Origin: Pseudomonas chlororaphis subsp. chlororaphis
Lineage (GTDB): Bacteria; Pseudomonadota; Gammaproteobacteria; Pseudomonadales; Pseudomonadaceae
Length of the DNA: 64,000 nucleotides
Assembly (NCBI RefSeq): GCF_003945765.1
Contig: NZ_CP027712.1
Coordinates: 6,200,001 to 6,264,000, forward strand
Reading direction: 5' to 3'
How positions within the stretch are numbered: the first letter of the stretch is position 1; each line of letters starts with the position of its first letter. Positions 16,567-26,670 of the stretch are shown here, in pieces. A program made the position numbers and the translations under genes. The notes beneath the pieces are model-generated. The model did not search any database. It was not told the DNA's origin and was given only the letters and a program-made list of their open reading frames with translations.

Positions 16567-18345
16567 TCAGAACTGCGCCGCATCCAGCAGGAACAGTGAC
16601 TCACTACCCGCCTTCACCGATGCGCTCAGCGAGTGAATACGCGGCAGCAGACGGGCGAAGTAGAAGCGCGCGGTACCCAGCTTGCTGGCGTAGAAATCGT
16701 CTTGCGACTCCTTGCCCAGGGCGGCTTTTGCCATCAACGCCCACATGTAGGCGTACGCCGTGTATCCGAATGCTTGCAGGTATTCGACCGAGGCCGCGCC
16801 GATTTCGTTCGGATTGGTCTTGGCCCGATCCAGCAGCCAGGCAGTCAGTTCGTCCAGGTTATCCAGTGCGTCGTTCAACGGCTTGGTGAACTCGACCAGA
16901 TCGGCGCTGGCGGTCGCGGTGAAATGGCGAATCTCGTCAGCGAACAGCTTGTAGAACGCCCCGCCGCTGCCAACGATCTTGCGCCCGACCAGGTCCAGCG
17001 CCTGGATGCCGTTGGTGCCTTCATAGATCTGCGTAATGCGCACATCGCGCACCAGCTGCTCCTGGCCCCATTCACGGATGTAGCCGTGGCCGCCGAAAAC
17101 CTGCTGGCCGTGAATCGTGGTTTCCAACCCCAGGTCGGTGAGGAAGGCCTTGGCCACCGGCGTCAGCAGGGCCACCAGATCTTCCGCGCGCTTACGCACC
17201 AGCGCATCTTCGCTGAACTTGGCGGTATCCAGTTGCATCGCCACATAGGTGGAGAACGCGCGGCCGCCTTCGTTCGCGGCTTTCATGGTCAGCAGCATGC
17301 GGCGCACGTCGGGGTGCACGATGATCGGGTCAGCGACCTTGTCCTTGGCTTGCGGGCCGGTCGGCGAACGGCTTTGCAGGCGATCGCGGGCGTATTCCAC
17401 GGCGTTCTGATAGGAACGCTCGCCCGAGGCCAGGCCTTGGATACCGACGCCCAGACGCTCGTAGTTCATCATGGTGAACATTGCCGCCAGGCCCTTGTTC
17501 GGCTCACCGACGATGTAACCGACGGCTTCGTCAAAGTTCATCACGCAGGTCGCCGAGGCCTGGATACCCATCTTGTGTTCGATCGAACCACAGTTGGCCG
17601 GGTTGCGCGCGCCCAGGCTGCCGTCGGTGTTGACCAGGAACTTCGGCACCAGGAACAACGAAATGCCCTTCGGCCCCGCCGGTGCGTCCGGTAGCTTGGC
17701 CAGCACCAGGTGGATGATGTTCTCGGTCAGGTCGTGCTCACCGCCGGTAATGAAGATCTTGGTGCCGCTGACCTTGTAGGAGCCGTCGGCCTGCGGCTCG
17801 GCCTTGGTGCGAATGATGCCCAGGTCGGTACCGGCATGCGGCTCGGTGAGGCACATGGAGCCGGCCCAGACGCCTGCATACATGTTCGGCAGGTAGGCCG
17901 CCTTCAATTCTTCGCTGGCGTGGGCATTGATCGACAGGCAGGCGCCCGCGGTCAGCATCGGGTACAGACCAAACGACAGGCTGGCCGAGTTGACCATTTC
18001 CTCGACCTGGGCCGATACCGCCTTGGGCATGCCCATGCCGCCGTAGGCTGGATCGCCGCCGACGCCAACCCAGCCGCCTTCGGCGTAAGTCTGATAGGCC
18101 TGTGGAAAACCTGCTGGCGTGGTCACCGCGCCGTCGCTCCAGTGACAACCCTCTTCGTCAGCGCCGCGGCTCAGCGGGGCGATACTTTTGCCGGTGACTT
18201 TGCCGGCTTCCTCAAGAATCGCTTCGACGGTTTCAGCGTCGACGGTGTCGGCCAGAGCAGGCAGTTCGGCCCAGAGTTTGGCGACCTCGAAAACTTCATT
18301 GAGGACGAAGCGCATATCGCGCAGGGGCGCTTTGTAGTCAGCCAT
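16567..18345 (-). CDS. Long-chain-type acyl-CoA dehydrogenase (copy 1 of 3)
   Basis: The 592-residue flavoenzyme belongs to the long (~600-residue) acyl-CoA dehydrogenase group. It has an N-terminal extension ([20 protein letters not shown]), the flavin-binding MCLTEPHAGTDLGIIRTKAE and KIFITGGEHDLTENIIHLVL segments, and the RDVRITQIYEGTNGIQALD segment that carries the catalytic-region glutamate. It introduces the trans-2 double bond in fatty acyl-CoA and passes electrons to ETF. Two paralogues lie upstream on the same strand. A 201-base gap before it gives room for its own promoter; I see no PsrA box there. P. aeruginosa has a matching trio at PA0506-PA0508. Confidence 0.92.
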   Translation of the reverse strand: MADYKAPLRDMRFVLNEVFEVAKLWAELPALADTVDAETVEAILEEAGKVTGKSIAPLSRGADEEGCHWSDGAVTTPAGFPQAYQTYAEGGWVGVGGDPAYGGMGMPKAVSAQVEEMVNSASLSFGLYPMLTAGACLSINAHASEELKAAYLPNMYAGVWAGSMCLTEPHAGTDLGIIRTKAEPQADGSYKVSGTKIFITGGEHDLTENIIHLVLAKLPDAPAGPKGISLFLVPKFLVNTDGSLGARNPANCGSIEHKMGIQASATCVMNFDEAVGYIVGEPNKGLAAMFTMMNYERLGVGIQGLASGERSYQNAVEYARDRLQSRSPTGPQAKDKVADPIIVHPDVRRMLLTMKAANEGGRAFSTYVAMQLDTAKFSEDALVRKRAEDLVALLTPVAKAFLTDLGLETTIHGQQVFGGHGYIREWGQEQLVRDVRITQIYEGTNGIQALDLVGRKIVGSGGAFYKLFADEIRHFTATASADLVEFTKPLNDALDNLDELTAWLLDRAKTNPNEIGAASVEYLQAFGYTAYAYMWALMAKAALGKESQDDFYASKLGTARFYFARLLPRIHSLSASVKAGSESLFLLDAAQF

Positions 18346-18546
18346 GGCAAACCTCGCAAGATCTAAACAAGTGGACCCGAACGGCCCCAGTTACGAAAGC
18401 TCGAGTGTACCCGAACAACTTTTGCGACACATAGGGTCAACTCATGACTTTAATGTAATTTTTAGTCACCAAAAATCACGAGCAAACTCACTCCCGCAAA
18501 TATCTGCAGGAGCAGGCTTGCCCGCAATGGACGATTACATGAAAAC

Positions 18547-20343
18547 CTAGAGCGCAAACAGCTCCGCCGGCAACTTCATCAGGCAGTCACTGCCCGCCTC
18601 GATCGCCGCCAGATGGGCCGCGGTACGCGGCAGCAAGCGCTTGAAGTAGAACTCGCAGGTCGCCAGCTTGGCCTGGCAATAATCGGCATCCTCTTCACCG
18701 GCGTCGAGCCGGGCCTGGGCCACCAGCGCCATGCGCAGCCACAGGTAGGCGAGGATGATGTAACCGCTGTACATCAGGTAATCCAGCGCCGCGGCGCCGA
18801 CTTCGTCGGGGTTCTTCATCGCCGCCATCCCGACCTTGGTGGTCAGCGCGCCCCACTGCCGGTTGAGCCCGTCGAGTTGCGTCACATAACCCTTGAGTTG
18901 TGGATGCTCGGCATTGGCCGCGCAGAATTTGTGGACGATCTTGGTGAAGCCCATCAGCAACTTGCCCTGGCTGCCGAGCACCTTGCGTCCCAGCAGGTCC
19001 AGGGCCTGGATGCCGTTGGTGCCTTCATAGATCGGGGCGATGCGGCAGTCGCGCACCAGTTGCTCCATGCCCCATTCGCGAATGAAGCCATGCCCGCCAA
19101 ACACCTGCATGCCGTGGTTGGTCACCTCCAGCCCGGTTTCAGTCATGAAGGCCTTGCAGATCGGTGTCAGGAAAGCCAGCAGGTTCTCGGCATCCTGGCG
19201 CTGGGTCTCGTCGGCGGCCAGGTGCGCCACATCCAGCAACTGCGCGGTGAAATAGGCCAGGGCGCGATTACCTTCGTTGAAGGCCTTCATGGTCAGCAGC
19301 ATGCGCCGCACATCGGGGTGGACAATGATCGGGTCGGCGGCCTTGTCCGGCGCCTTCGGCCCGGTCAGGGAGCGCATCTGCAGACGGTCGTTGGCGTACT
19401 TGATTGCGCCCTGGAAGCTTGCCTCGCCCAGGCACAGCCCCTGCATCCCGGTACCGAGGCGCGCATGGTTCATCATGGTGAACATGCAATTCAGGCCCTT
19501 GTTGGCCTCACCGATCAGGAATCCCTTGGCGCCATCGAAGTTGAGCACGCAGGTGGCCGAAGCCTTGATGCCCATCTTGTGTTCGATGGAACCGCAGCTC
19601 ACACCATTGCGCTCACCCGCCTCGCCATCGGCGTTGGGCAAAAACTTGGGCACGATAAACAGCGAAATGCCCTTGGTACCGGCCGGCGCATCCGGCAGCT
19701 TGGCCAGCACCAGGTGGATGATGTTTTCACTCATGTCGTGCTCGCCGGCAGAAATGAAGATCTTGCTGCCGGAGACCGCATAGCTGCCGTCGGCCTGGGG
19801 CACGGCGCGGGTCTTGATGATGCCCAGGTCGGTGCCGCAATGGGCTTCGGTCAGGCACATGGTGCCAGTCCATTGGCCAGCGGTGAGCTTGCTCAGGTAG
19901 GTCTGCTTCTGCTCTTCGCTGCCGTGGGCGTGAATCGCCGACATGGCGCCGTGGGTCAGGCCCGGGTACATGCCCCAGGAAGTGTTGCTGGAGCCGACCA
20001 TTTCGCTGATCACCAGCCCCAGCGAATGCGGCAGGCCCTGGCCACCATAGTTCGGGTCCGCCGCCAGGCCGTGCCAGCCGCCTTCTACATACTGGGCGAA
20101 AGCCTGCTTGAAGCCTTTTGGCGTGGTGACCACGCCATTGTCGAAATGGCAGCCCTCTTCATCGCCCGGGCGGTTCAACGGCGCCAGCACGTTTTCACAG
20201 AACTTCGCCCCTTCTTCGAGGATCGCGGCCACCATGTCCGGGCTGGCATCGCTGGCCCCCAGGGCGGCGTAGCTGGCGTGAAAGTCGAAGACGTGGTCGA
20301 TCAAAAAGCGCATGTCGCGCAGGGGAGCTTTGTACTCGGGCAT
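18547..20343 (-). CDS. Long-chain-type acyl-CoA dehydrogenase (copy 2 of 3)
   Basis: The 598-residue product shares the layout of its neighbours: PEYKAPLRDMRFLIDHVFDF at the start, [40 protein letters not shown] and RDCRIAPIYEGTNGIQALD. It is closer to copy 3 than to copy 1 in the middle region ([20 protein letters not shown] is shared with copy 3). The gene follows the diguanylate cyclase by 90 bases on the same strand. A single degenerate REP-like sequence lies just beyond its stop at about 18509-18535. The chain-length preference of each copy cannot be judged from sequence. Confidence 0.92.
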   Translation of the reverse strand: MPEYKAPLRDMRFLIDHVFDFHASYAALGASDASPDMVAAILEEGAKFCENVLAPLNRPGDEEGCHFDNGVVTTPKGFKQAFAQYVEGGWHGLAADPNYGGQGLPHSLGLVISEMVGSSNTSWGMYPGLTHGAMSAIHAHGSEEQKQTYLSKLTAGQWTGTMCLTEAHCGTDLGIIKTRAVPQADGSYAVSGSKIFISAGEHDMSENIIHLVLAKLPDAPAGTKGISLFIVPKFLPNADGEAGERNGVSCGSIEHKMGIKASATCVLNFDGAKGFLIGEANKGLNCMFTMMNHARLGTGMQGLCLGEASFQGAIKYANDRLQMRSLTGPKAPDKAADPIIVHPDVRRMLLTMKAFNEGNRALAYFTAQLLDVAHLAADETQRQDAENLLAFLTPICKAFMTETGLEVTNHGMQVFGGHGFIREWGMEQLVRDCRIAPIYEGTNGIQALDLLGRKVLGSQGKLLMGFTKIVHKFCAANAEHPQLKGYVTQLDGLNRQWGALTTKVGMAAMKNPDEVGAAALDYLMYSGYIILAYLWLRMALVAQARLDAGEEDADYCQAKLATCEFYFKRLLPRTAAHLAAIEAGSDCLMKLPAELFAL

Positions 20344-20433
20344 GGTCGTTTCTCCGGCAGCAGATCAATCCAACCTACTGCCGCTCATCCGACCTGCCAA
20401 TCACAGTCCAGACGCTGAATGCGCCGCTATCAC

Positions 20434-21726
20434 TCAACCCGCAGCGGTGTCCATGCGCACCGCGCCACGGCGGTTCTGACCGAAGGCCATGACGCAGTTA
20501 CGCCCCGCGCCCTTGGCGCTGTACAGAGCCTGGTCGGCAGACTTGAGCACCTCCTCAGGCGAGCGGTGCTCCATCTGCCGCTCGGCGACGCCGATACTGA
20601 CGGTCACCGATACGCTGGACGCCGCGGCCGCACCCCGGCGCTGACGACCCTGCTGGTCGTCCTGGGGCCGGTTCTCCTGATTGCGCAACTGGATGTTGTA
20701 GTTGGCGATGGTCTCGCGAATGACCTCCAGGTGCGGCATGCACTCCTCGAGGGTCTTGCCGGCGAACACCACCGCAAACTCTTCGCCGCCATAACGGTAG
20801 GCACGACCGCCGCCACTGACTTTCGACAGTTTGCTGGCCACCAGGCGCAGCACCTGGTCGCCCACATCGTGGCCGTGGGTGTCGTTGAATTTCTTGAAGT
20901 GGTCGACATCGCTCATCGCCAGCACATAGTTGCGCCCCAGGCGCTGCATGCGCTCGTTCAAGGCGCGGCGCCCCGGCAATCCGGTCAGCTCGTCGCGGAA
21001 AGCCATCTGGTACGCCTCATGGGCAACGGCCGCGGCGATCATCAGCATCACCTGGCTGCACATGATGTTCAGAGTGAACGGCAGGATGAAGGTCTTGGGC
21101 AGCATCCAGAACAGCCCCAGCAGCCCCACCAACTGCGCCGCATGCAGCGGACGTGGATTGCGCCAGTACTGGATCGCAAGCAACAGGAAGGCGGCGATAA
21201 ACACCGGGTACGACAACTGGATCAGGCTCATCCAGGCGCCGTGCAGGGCCGGCCAACGGATTTCCGCCAGCCAGGCCAGCAGCGCCTGGGGATAACTCTG
21301 CTCCAGGCCCAGCGCCACGCTGCCAAAGGCGAGCAATACGGCAAACCGCGCCACCATGTCCTGGAACAGGTGGGTACGCTCCTGCCAGGCCGCAAACAGG
21401 CCGAACAGCAGCGGCAGCAGCAAGCAGACCAAGTGGAACACCACGGCCGCATCCTCGCGGACCTTGCCGTTGTCACGGTAATAGTCGGTCTGGGTATCGA
21501 GCAGGAAATAGGCGATGTACACCGTGACCATCAGGAACAGTTCACGCTGGCGCCGGTACACCGCGCAATAAGCGCCGCCGAGCAACAGCACCAGGGTCGG
21601 CAAGACGTTGAACAGCGAGGTGAAGAAAACGTTGAGATCCTTGACGTAGGCAGCCGCGAGCCCCGCAAGCAAAAGTAACAATGACGGTAGAAAATGGCTG
21701 AAACGTACAGCAGAAGAACGCGGCAA
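20434..21726 (-). CDS. Membrane-bound diguanylate cyclase (GGDEF)
   Basis: The 430-residue protein has about 220 N-terminal residues of hydrophobic helices (around six segments) and then a GGDEF domain starting at FRDELTGLPGRRALNERM. The active-site motif is GGEEF at residues 313-317, an accepted active form; DVDHFKKFNDTHGHDVGDQV is also intact. There is no RxxD inhibitory site five residues upstream (the stretch is SGGGRAY). A polar insert rich in Gln and Arg (ENRPQDDQQGRQRR) lies late in the domain. It should make cyclic di-GMP. It stands between two acyl-CoA dehydrogenase genes on the same strand. Confidence 0.9.
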   Translation of the reverse strand: MPRSSAVRFSHFLPSLLLLLAGLAAAYVKDLNVFFTSLFNVLPTLVLLLGGAYCAVYRRQRELFLMVTVYIAYFLLDTQTDYYRDNGKVREDAAVVFHLVCLLLPLLFGLFAAWQERTHLFQDMVARFAVLLAFGSVALGLEQSYPQALLAWLAEIRWPALHGAWMSLIQLSYPVFIAAFLLLAIQYWRNPRPLHAAQLVGLLGLFWMLPKTFILPFTLNIMCSQVMLMIAAAVAHEAYQMAFRDELTGLPGRRALNERMQRLGRNYVLAMSDVDHFKKFNDTHGHDVGDQVLRLVASKLSKVSGGGRAYRYGGEEFAVVFAGKTLEECMPHLEVIRETIANYNIQLRNQENRPQDDQQGRQRRGAAAASSVSVTVSIGVAERQMEHRSPEEVLKSADQALYSAKGAGRNCVMAFGQNRRGAVRMDTAAG

Positions 21727-21889
21727 GGTAAAGCTCCGACGCGGTTAAACAGTAGATGGCACTATGCCTTCACCTGGCATGGTTAAACAGCACAAATGTG
21801 ATGTATGTCACATTGCCACTTCTGTAACGGCAGGGACCGGCTTCTTCTTAACGTTTTAGTCGGATTATTTTCAGATTCATCCCGCGCAC

Positions 21890-21921
21890 AAAAAAGCCGC
21901 TTCTCCCGAAGGAGAAGCGGC
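21890..21921 (-). terminator. Terminator after acyl-CoA dehydrogenase copy 3
   Basis: GCCGCTTCTCC (21896-21906) pairs perfectly with GGAGAAGCGGC (21911-21921); on the minus strand a run of six Ts follows. It lies 23 bases after the stop of copy 3 and separates that gene from the diguanylate cyclase, which must have its own promoter in 21727-21889. Confidence 0.95.
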
Positions 21922-21944
21922 CTCTGAAGAGATGCCGGTAGGGC

Positions 21945-23750
21945 TTAGTAAGCCAGGCCGAAATCTTCCTCTTTCATGTCCATCAGGTTGTTGGCACCCG
22001 ACAGCATCGCCGCAACGTGAGTGCGGGTACGCGGCAGGATGCGCTGGAAGTAGAAGCGCGCGGTCTGCAGCTTGGCGGTGTAGAACGCCTCTTCGGTGGT
22101 GCCGGCAGCCAGCTTCTCGGCAGCCAGGCGTGCCATGTCGGCCCAGAAGTAAGCCAGGCAGGCATAACCGGAATACATCAGGTAATCCACGGACGCAGCA
22201 CCGACTTCTTCACGGTCTTTCATGGCCGCCATACCGACCTTCATGGTCAGCTCGCCCCATTCCTTGTTCAGTGCAGCCAGCGGTGCGACGAACTCTTTGA
22301 CCGACTCGTTGCCTTCGTTGCTCTGGCAGAACTTGTGGACGATCTTGGTGAAGCCTTTCAGAGCCTCGCCTTGAGTCATCAGCACTTTACGGCCCAGCAA
22401 GTCCAGCGCCTGGATACCGGTGGTGCCTTCGTACAGCATGGAAATGCGGCTGTCGCGAACGTTCTGCTCCATGCCCCACTCGGCGATGAAACCGTGGCCA
22501 CCGTAGATCTGCACGCCGTGGTTGGCGGATTCGAAACCGACTTCGGTCATGAAGGCCTTGGCGATCGGAGTCATGAAGGCCAGCAGTGCGTCGGCTTTCT
22601 TCTTCTCTTCTTCGTCCACGCCGTACTTGACGATGTCGACCTGCTTGGCGGTGAAGTAGACCATGGCCCGGTTGCCTTCGGCGAAAGCCTTCATGGTCAA
22701 CAGCATGCGACGTACGTCAGGGTGCACGATGATCGGGTCGGCGGCCTTGTCCGGCGCTTTCGGGCCAGTCAGGGAACGCATTTGCAGACGATCGCGAGCG
22801 TATTTCAGGCCGCCCTGGAAACCGATCTCGGCGTGGGCCAGGCCTTGCAGCGCGGTACCCAGGCGAGCGGTGTTCATGAAGGTGAACATGCAGTTCAGGC
22901 CTTTGTTCGCCGGGCCGATCAGGAAACCGGTGGCCGCGTCGAAGTTCATCACGCAGGTGGCGTTACCGTGGATACCCATCTTGTGTTCCAGGGAACCGCA
23001 GCTCACGGCGTTGCGCTGGCCGACAGTGCCATCGGCGTTCGGCAGGAACTTCGGCACGATGAACAGCGAGATGCCTTTGGTGCCAGCCGGTGCATCCGGC
23101 AGGCGGGCCAGAACGATATGGACGATGTTGTCGGCCATGTCGTGTTCACCGGCCGAGATGAAGATCTTGGTGCCGGTAACTTTGTAGGAACCGTCGGCCT
23201 GAGGTTCGGCCTTGGTGCGCAGCATGCCCAGGTCGGTGCCGCAGTGCGGTTCGGTCAGGCACATAGTGCCGGTCCACTCACCGGATACCAGCTTGGTCAG
23301 GTAAGCCTCTTGCTGCTCAGGCGTGCCATGTTCGGAGATGGTGTTCATCGCGCCATGGGACAGGCCTGGGTACATGCCCCAAGACCAGTTGGCTTCGCCG
23401 ACCATTTCGCTGACAGCCAGGCCCAGGGACTCCGGCAGGCCTTGACCACCATGCTCGACATCGTGAGCCAGGCTTGGCCAGCCGCCTTCGACAAATTGCT
23501 TGTAGGCCTCTTTGAAGCCAGTCGGGGTCTTAACGCCGGACTCGCTCCAGGTGCAGCCTTCCTGGTCACCCACACGGTTCAGAGGGGCCAGTACCTGCTC
23601 ACAAAACTTCGCGCCTTCCTCGAGGATGGCGTCAACCATGTCTGGAGTAGCGTCCTGGCAAGCCGGCAGGCTCTGATAGTGCGCTTCATAGCCGAGCAGC
23701 TCGTCACGAACGAAGCGAATATCACGCAAGGGGGCCTTGTAGTCAGGCAT
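21945..23750 (-). CDS. Long-chain-type acyl-CoA dehydrogenase (copy 3 of 3), PsrA-linked
   Basis: The 601-residue enzyme has the same domain order as copies 1 and 2: [60 protein letters not shown] and [19 protein letters not shown]. Its codon use is the most biased of the three (many AAG, GGT, CAG), which suggests high expression. A tandem PsrA-like operator overlaps its promoter at 23811-23839, so it should be induced by long-chain fatty acids. A strong terminator follows the gene, making it monocistronic. The P. aeruginosa counterpart of this cluster is reported as a PsrA target, from memory of the literature. Confidence 0.93.
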   Translation of the reverse strand: MPDYKAPLRDIRFVRDELLGYEAHYQSLPACQDATPDMVDAILEEGAKFCEQVLAPLNRVGDQEGCTWSESGVKTPTGFKEAYKQFVEGGWPSLAHDVEHGGQGLPESLGLAVSEMVGEANWSWGMYPGLSHGAMNTISEHGTPEQQEAYLTKLVSGEWTGTMCLTEPHCGTDLGMLRTKAEPQADGSYKVTGTKIFISAGEHDMADNIVHIVLARLPDAPAGTKGISLFIVPKFLPNADGTVGQRNAVSCGSLEHKMGIHGNATCVMNFDAATGFLIGPANKGLNCMFTFMNTARLGTALQGLAHAEIGFQGGLKYARDRLQMRSLTGPKAPDKAADPIIVHPDVRRMLLTMKAFAEGNRAMVYFTAKQVDIVKYGVDEEEKKKADALLAFMTPIAKAFMTEVGFESANHGVQIYGGHGFIAEWGMEQNVRDSRISMLYEGTTGIQALDLLGRKVLMTQGEALKGFTKIVHKFCQSNEGNESVKEFVAPLAALNKEWGELTMKVGMAAMKDREEVGAASVDYLMYSGYACLAYFWADMARLAAEKLAAGTTEEAFYTAKLQTARFYFQRILPRTRTHVAAMLSGANNLMDMKEEDFGLAY

Positions 23751-23810
23751 AGCGATAAACCTCTGCTGATGTAACCGGGAATGAACGACCGCGTTGATTT
23801 ATTGTGGCGG

Positions 23811-23839
23811 TCAAACAGTTGTTTGAAACATACGTTTAC
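23811..23839 (-). promoter_or_regulatory. Tandem PsrA-like operator
   Basis: TCAAACAGTTGTTTGA (23811-23826) is a perfect 7-2-7 palindrome and contains CAAAC-N4-GTTTG, the PsrA consensus. An overlapping GAAAC-N4-GTTTA follows at 23825-23838. Both lie 60-90 bases upstream of the acyl-CoA dehydrogenase start, over -35/-10-like sequences (TTTCAA and CAATAA on the minus strand). The remainder of the 23751-24052 gap holds a small hairpin (GCTGGC/GCCAGC near 23965) and a second hairpin at 24015-24038, nothing else. Confidence 0.8.
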
Positions 23840-24052
23840 GCCCAAACCTTGTCAAGCGCCACGCAAACACCGTTCGTCATCGATCCTCTGCAGGCCTTGC
23901 ACGCAAAGGCCCACAGCGAATGCCGTGAAATATTCGGGAGCTGAATAGAGTGTAGGAGCTGGCAGGCCAGCAAGACGGAAGATGGGGCTTTGCAGAGAGT
24001 TCTTGCGCGGGTCACCCTGCCCGCAAAAATGGGCAGGGCTACCGAAGGAGGG

Positions 24053-24349
24053 TCAAGCGTAGGTGTCGATCAGCGTACCGAGCACTTCATCGGCGGCCTT
24101 GGCGACTTTCACACCCAGCTCCGCCTGAACTTTGCCCATGGCCATCTCGACCATGTTGCTGGCCAAGTCCGATTGCTGGCTGCGATCGACGGATCGCAGG
24201 CGCTCGACTTGTACCTCAGAGGATTGGCTGGCGACAGAGCGTTCGATGGTCGTATTGGCGATCTGACTGGCGGCCTGATCGACACGATTCTGCCCGGTCT
24301 GCACGGTATTCAAGCCGGCGTAGAAAGCGGTATTCCCGGAAATTTCCAT
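24053..24349 (-). CDS. Small protein resembling a flagellar rod/hook N-terminus
   Basis: The 98-residue protein starts MEISGNTAFYAGLNTVQTGQ and continues with NRVDQAASQIANTTIERS. This resembles the N-terminal coil of flagellar rod and hook proteins, in which an ISGNSAL-type start is followed by an IANxxT motif. Its end (MVEMAMGKVQAELGVKVAKA) resembles their C-terminal helix. No other flagellar gene is nearby, and the central domain is absent. It is conserved between the bio operon and acyl-CoA dehydrogenases in other pseudomonads, so it is probably real; its function is unknown. Confidence 0.72.
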   Translation of the reverse strand: MEISGNTAFYAGLNTVQTGQNRVDQAASQIANTTIERSVASQSSEVQVERLRSVDRSQQSDLASNMVEMAMGKVQAELGVKVAKAADEVLGTLIDTYA

Positions 24350-24456
24350 GGGAGAATTCGACCCTGCAAGGAATGAACAGCGGCTATTGAACCAGACGCG
24401 TCAGAAAAAGACCCGTCAAAAACACTAATGGCACAGTGCCTTACCATAGGCAAAAT

Positions 24457-25137
24457 CTAGTCAAGCAGGTCCAGTTGCAGATACTCGGCCACCGCTTCGG
24501 CGCTGATCGCCTTCAATCTCGGGACCCGCCCCAGACAAGGCGCGGGCAGGCGCTCCGCCAGCGTGGCGAGGTTCTCCTCGAGCCGCGAGGTCTTCGGCTC
24601 GATGATATTGGCCACCCAACCGGCCAGCTGTAATCCGTCCTGGGCAATCGCCTCGGCCGTCAGCAGCGCATGGTTGATACAGCCCAGGCGCACGCCCACC
24701 ACCAGGATCACCGGCAGATCCAGGGCCATGGCCAGGTCGGACAGGTTGTCCTGATCGGCGAGCGGCACACGCCAGCCGCCGGCCCCTTCGATCAGGGTGA
24801 AATCGGCACCCTTGGCCAGCACCTGGCGCATGGGCGCCAGCAAGGCCTGCACAGTCAACGCCACGCCAGCCTCGCGGGCCGCCAGATGGGGAGCGATGGC
24901 TGGTTCAAAGGCCAGTGGATTGACCTCGTCGTAGGTCAGCGGCAATGAACATTCAGCCAACAGAGCCAAGGCATCGGCGTTACGCAGCCCCTTGGGGGTC
25001 AGCTCGCAGCCCGAAGCCACCGGTTTCCCTGCCGCGGTGCTCAGCCCCGAGAGCCGCGCGGCATGCAGCAAGCCAGCGGCGACGGTGGTCTTGCCAACAT
25101 CGGTGTCTGTTCCGGTAACGAAATAGGCTTGGCTCAT
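24457..25137 (-). CDS. bioD: Dethiobiotin synthetase
   Basis: The 226-residue ATPase has the P-loop [10 protein letters not shown] at residues 9-18, the [15 protein letters not shown] region, and the [20 protein letters not shown] segment that binds the diaminopelargonate substrate. It adds CO2 to 7,8-diaminopelargonate to give dethiobiotin. The start overlaps the bioC stop by four bases. It is the last gene of the bioBFHCD operon. There is no strong terminator after it; about 100 bases separate it from the small gene at 24349. Confidence 0.95.
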   Translation of the reverse strand: MSQAYFVTGTDTDVGKTTVAAGLLHAARLSGLSTAAGKPVASGCELTPKGLRNADALALLAECSLPLTYDEVNPLAFEPAIAPHLAAREAGVALTVQALLAPMRQVLAKGADFTLIEGAGGWRVPLADQDNLSDLAMALDLPVILVVGVRLGCINHALLTAEAIAQDGLQLAGWVANIIEPKTSRLEENLATLAERLPAPCLGRVPRLKAISAEAVAEYLQLDLLD

Positions 25138-25946
25138 AGCGGCTTCTCCAATACGGCGTAGACCACCTGGTAGGTCGCGGGCAATCCCTGCGCTTGACGG
25201 AACTGTTCGTAGGCGTCGATCAGGCCCTTGATCCGCGCCCGCCCTGTCAGCCCGCCGGGCCGTCCAGGGTTGAGGTTGTGCGCCCCCAGGGCCTTCAACT
25301 CATGGGTCAGACTGCGCACATCCGGGTAGTGCAGCACATGAGGACGGGTGTCCAGGCTCAGCACCCGCAAGCCGCTTGCCGCACACAGCTGTTGATACGT
25401 GCTGAACTCACGAAAGCGATTGACATGCACCATGCCGTCGACCTGACGCCAACTGTCGCGCAATTCGTACAGCGTACCGACGCACAGGCTGGCGAACGCC
25501 AGCACGCCGCCCGGCTTCAGCACCCGATGCGCCTCGCTGAGAACCGAACGGAAATCCGCGCACCACTGCACCGCCAGGCTGGAGAAAATCAGTTCGCAAC
25601 TCTGCCCCTGCAACGGCAAACGCTCGGCATCGCCGGCAATGAAATACCGCGCCCCGCCCAACGGCCGGGCGTGCTCGAGCATGCCTTCGGCGATGTCCAG
25701 CGCCAGCCCTTCGCTGGCCTGGAAACGCTCGCCCAACAGGCGGCTGAAATAACCGGTGCCACAGCCCATGTCCAGCCAGCGGCCGGGCTCGCGGTCTTGC
25801 GGCAGGCGGCCCAGCAACTCGTTACCGACGTCGCGCTGCAGTTGCGCCACGCTGTCATAACTGGACGCCGCGCGGGAAAAGGAAGCCGCCACCTGGCGCT
25901 TGTCGGGCAAGCTGCCGGGGGGCTTGGGAAGGGACAGATCAGTCAT
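25134..25946 (-). CDS. bioC: Malonyl-ACP O-methyltransferase
   Basis: The 270-residue SAM methyltransferase has the class I motif [16 protein letters not shown], then [20 protein letters not shown] and [15 protein letters not shown]. It methylates malonyl-ACP so that the fatty acid enzymes can build pimeloyl-ACP methyl ester. The ATG at 25946 overlaps the bioH stop by eight bases, which supports this start over longer alternatives. The neighbouring BioH removes the same methyl group, so the two genes form a functional pair. Confidence 0.95.
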   Translation of the reverse strand: MTDLSLPKPPGSLPDKRQVAASFSRAASSYDSVAQLQRDVGNELLGRLPQDREPGRWLDMGCGTGYFSRLLGERFQASEGLALDIAEGMLEHARPLGGARYFIAGDAERLPLQGQSCELIFSSLAVQWCADFRSVLSEAHRVLKPGGVLAFASLCVGTLYELRDSWRQVDGMVHVNRFREFSTYQQLCAASGLRVLSLDTRPHVLHYPDVRSLTHELKALGAHNLNPGRPGGLTGRARIKGLIDAYEQFRQAQGLPATYQVVYAVLEKPL

Positions 25947-26670
25947 CACCGGACTCATGCAAAAAAGCCTGGATCGCCCCCGCCACACCGTGGGGATCCT
26001 CCAGAAGAAACGCGTGGCTGGCCTGCTCAATCAGGCCAACTTCGACATCGGGCAACAACGCCAGCAATTCACCTGCGGCTTCGGCCGGCACCAGGCCGTC
26101 AAGCCCGGCGAACAGATGCAACTGCGGCCCACGAAACGCCTGCAAGGCATGGCGGGTATCCAGCTGCGCCAGCAACTCCAGGCCAGCCATCAACACCGTG
26201 CCCGAGGTATGCGGCGCACCGCCCGACAGCAAGCGCGACAGGCCGCGCGGATCTTCGGCGCCCTGGGCGCACAACAAACTGAAGCGTTTGAGGGTGGTGC
26301 GTGGGTCGGCGTTACAGCCGGCCAGAAACCCGTCGAAGGTCTCCTCCGGCATTGCGCTTGCCCACTCGGCATGCGCCACGAAACTGGGGTTGCTGGCCAG
26401 GGTCAGTAGACCGCAGCAGCGCTCGCCACGACGCGCCGCCAGCTCGGAAGCCAGCATGCCACCCAGTGACCAGCCACCAAGCCAGGCGTTGTCCGGCACG
26501 CTGGCGTCCAGTTCGTCGAGCCACTCATTCAGGTCGCTGGACTCCAGCTCCGGCAACGGCTCGATCTCGACCCGCAGGTGTTCGTCCAGCCCCTGCAGAG
26601 CCGCCGCCAAGGGTTCGAGCGGCGATACACCGAGCCCCCAACCGGGCAGCAGAATCAGTCGATCACGCAT
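25939..26670 (-). CDS. bioH: Pimeloyl-ACP methyl ester carboxylesterase
   Basis: The 243-residue alpha/beta hydrolase begins [20 protein letters not shown] and has the nucleophile motif GWSLGG with Ser68. Asp in [13 protein letters not shown] and His in [12 protein letters not shown] complete the triad. It cleaves the methyl ester to release pimeloyl-ACP for BioF. The start at 26670 overlaps the bioF stop by eight bases. The tight packing of bioF-bioH-bioC-bioD indicates one transcript. Confidence 0.94.
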   Translation of the reverse strand: MRDRLILLPGWGLGVSPLEPLAAALQGLDEHLRVEIEPLPELESSDLNEWLDELDASVPDNAWLGGWSLGGMLASELAARRGERCCGLLTLASNPSFVAHAEWASAMPEETFDGFLAGCNADPRTTLKRFSLLCAQGAEDPRGLSRLLSGGAPHTSGTVLMAGLELLAQLDTRHALQAFRGPQLHLFAGLDGLVPAEAAGELLALLPDVEVGLIEQASHAFLLEDPHGVAGAIQAFLHESGDD

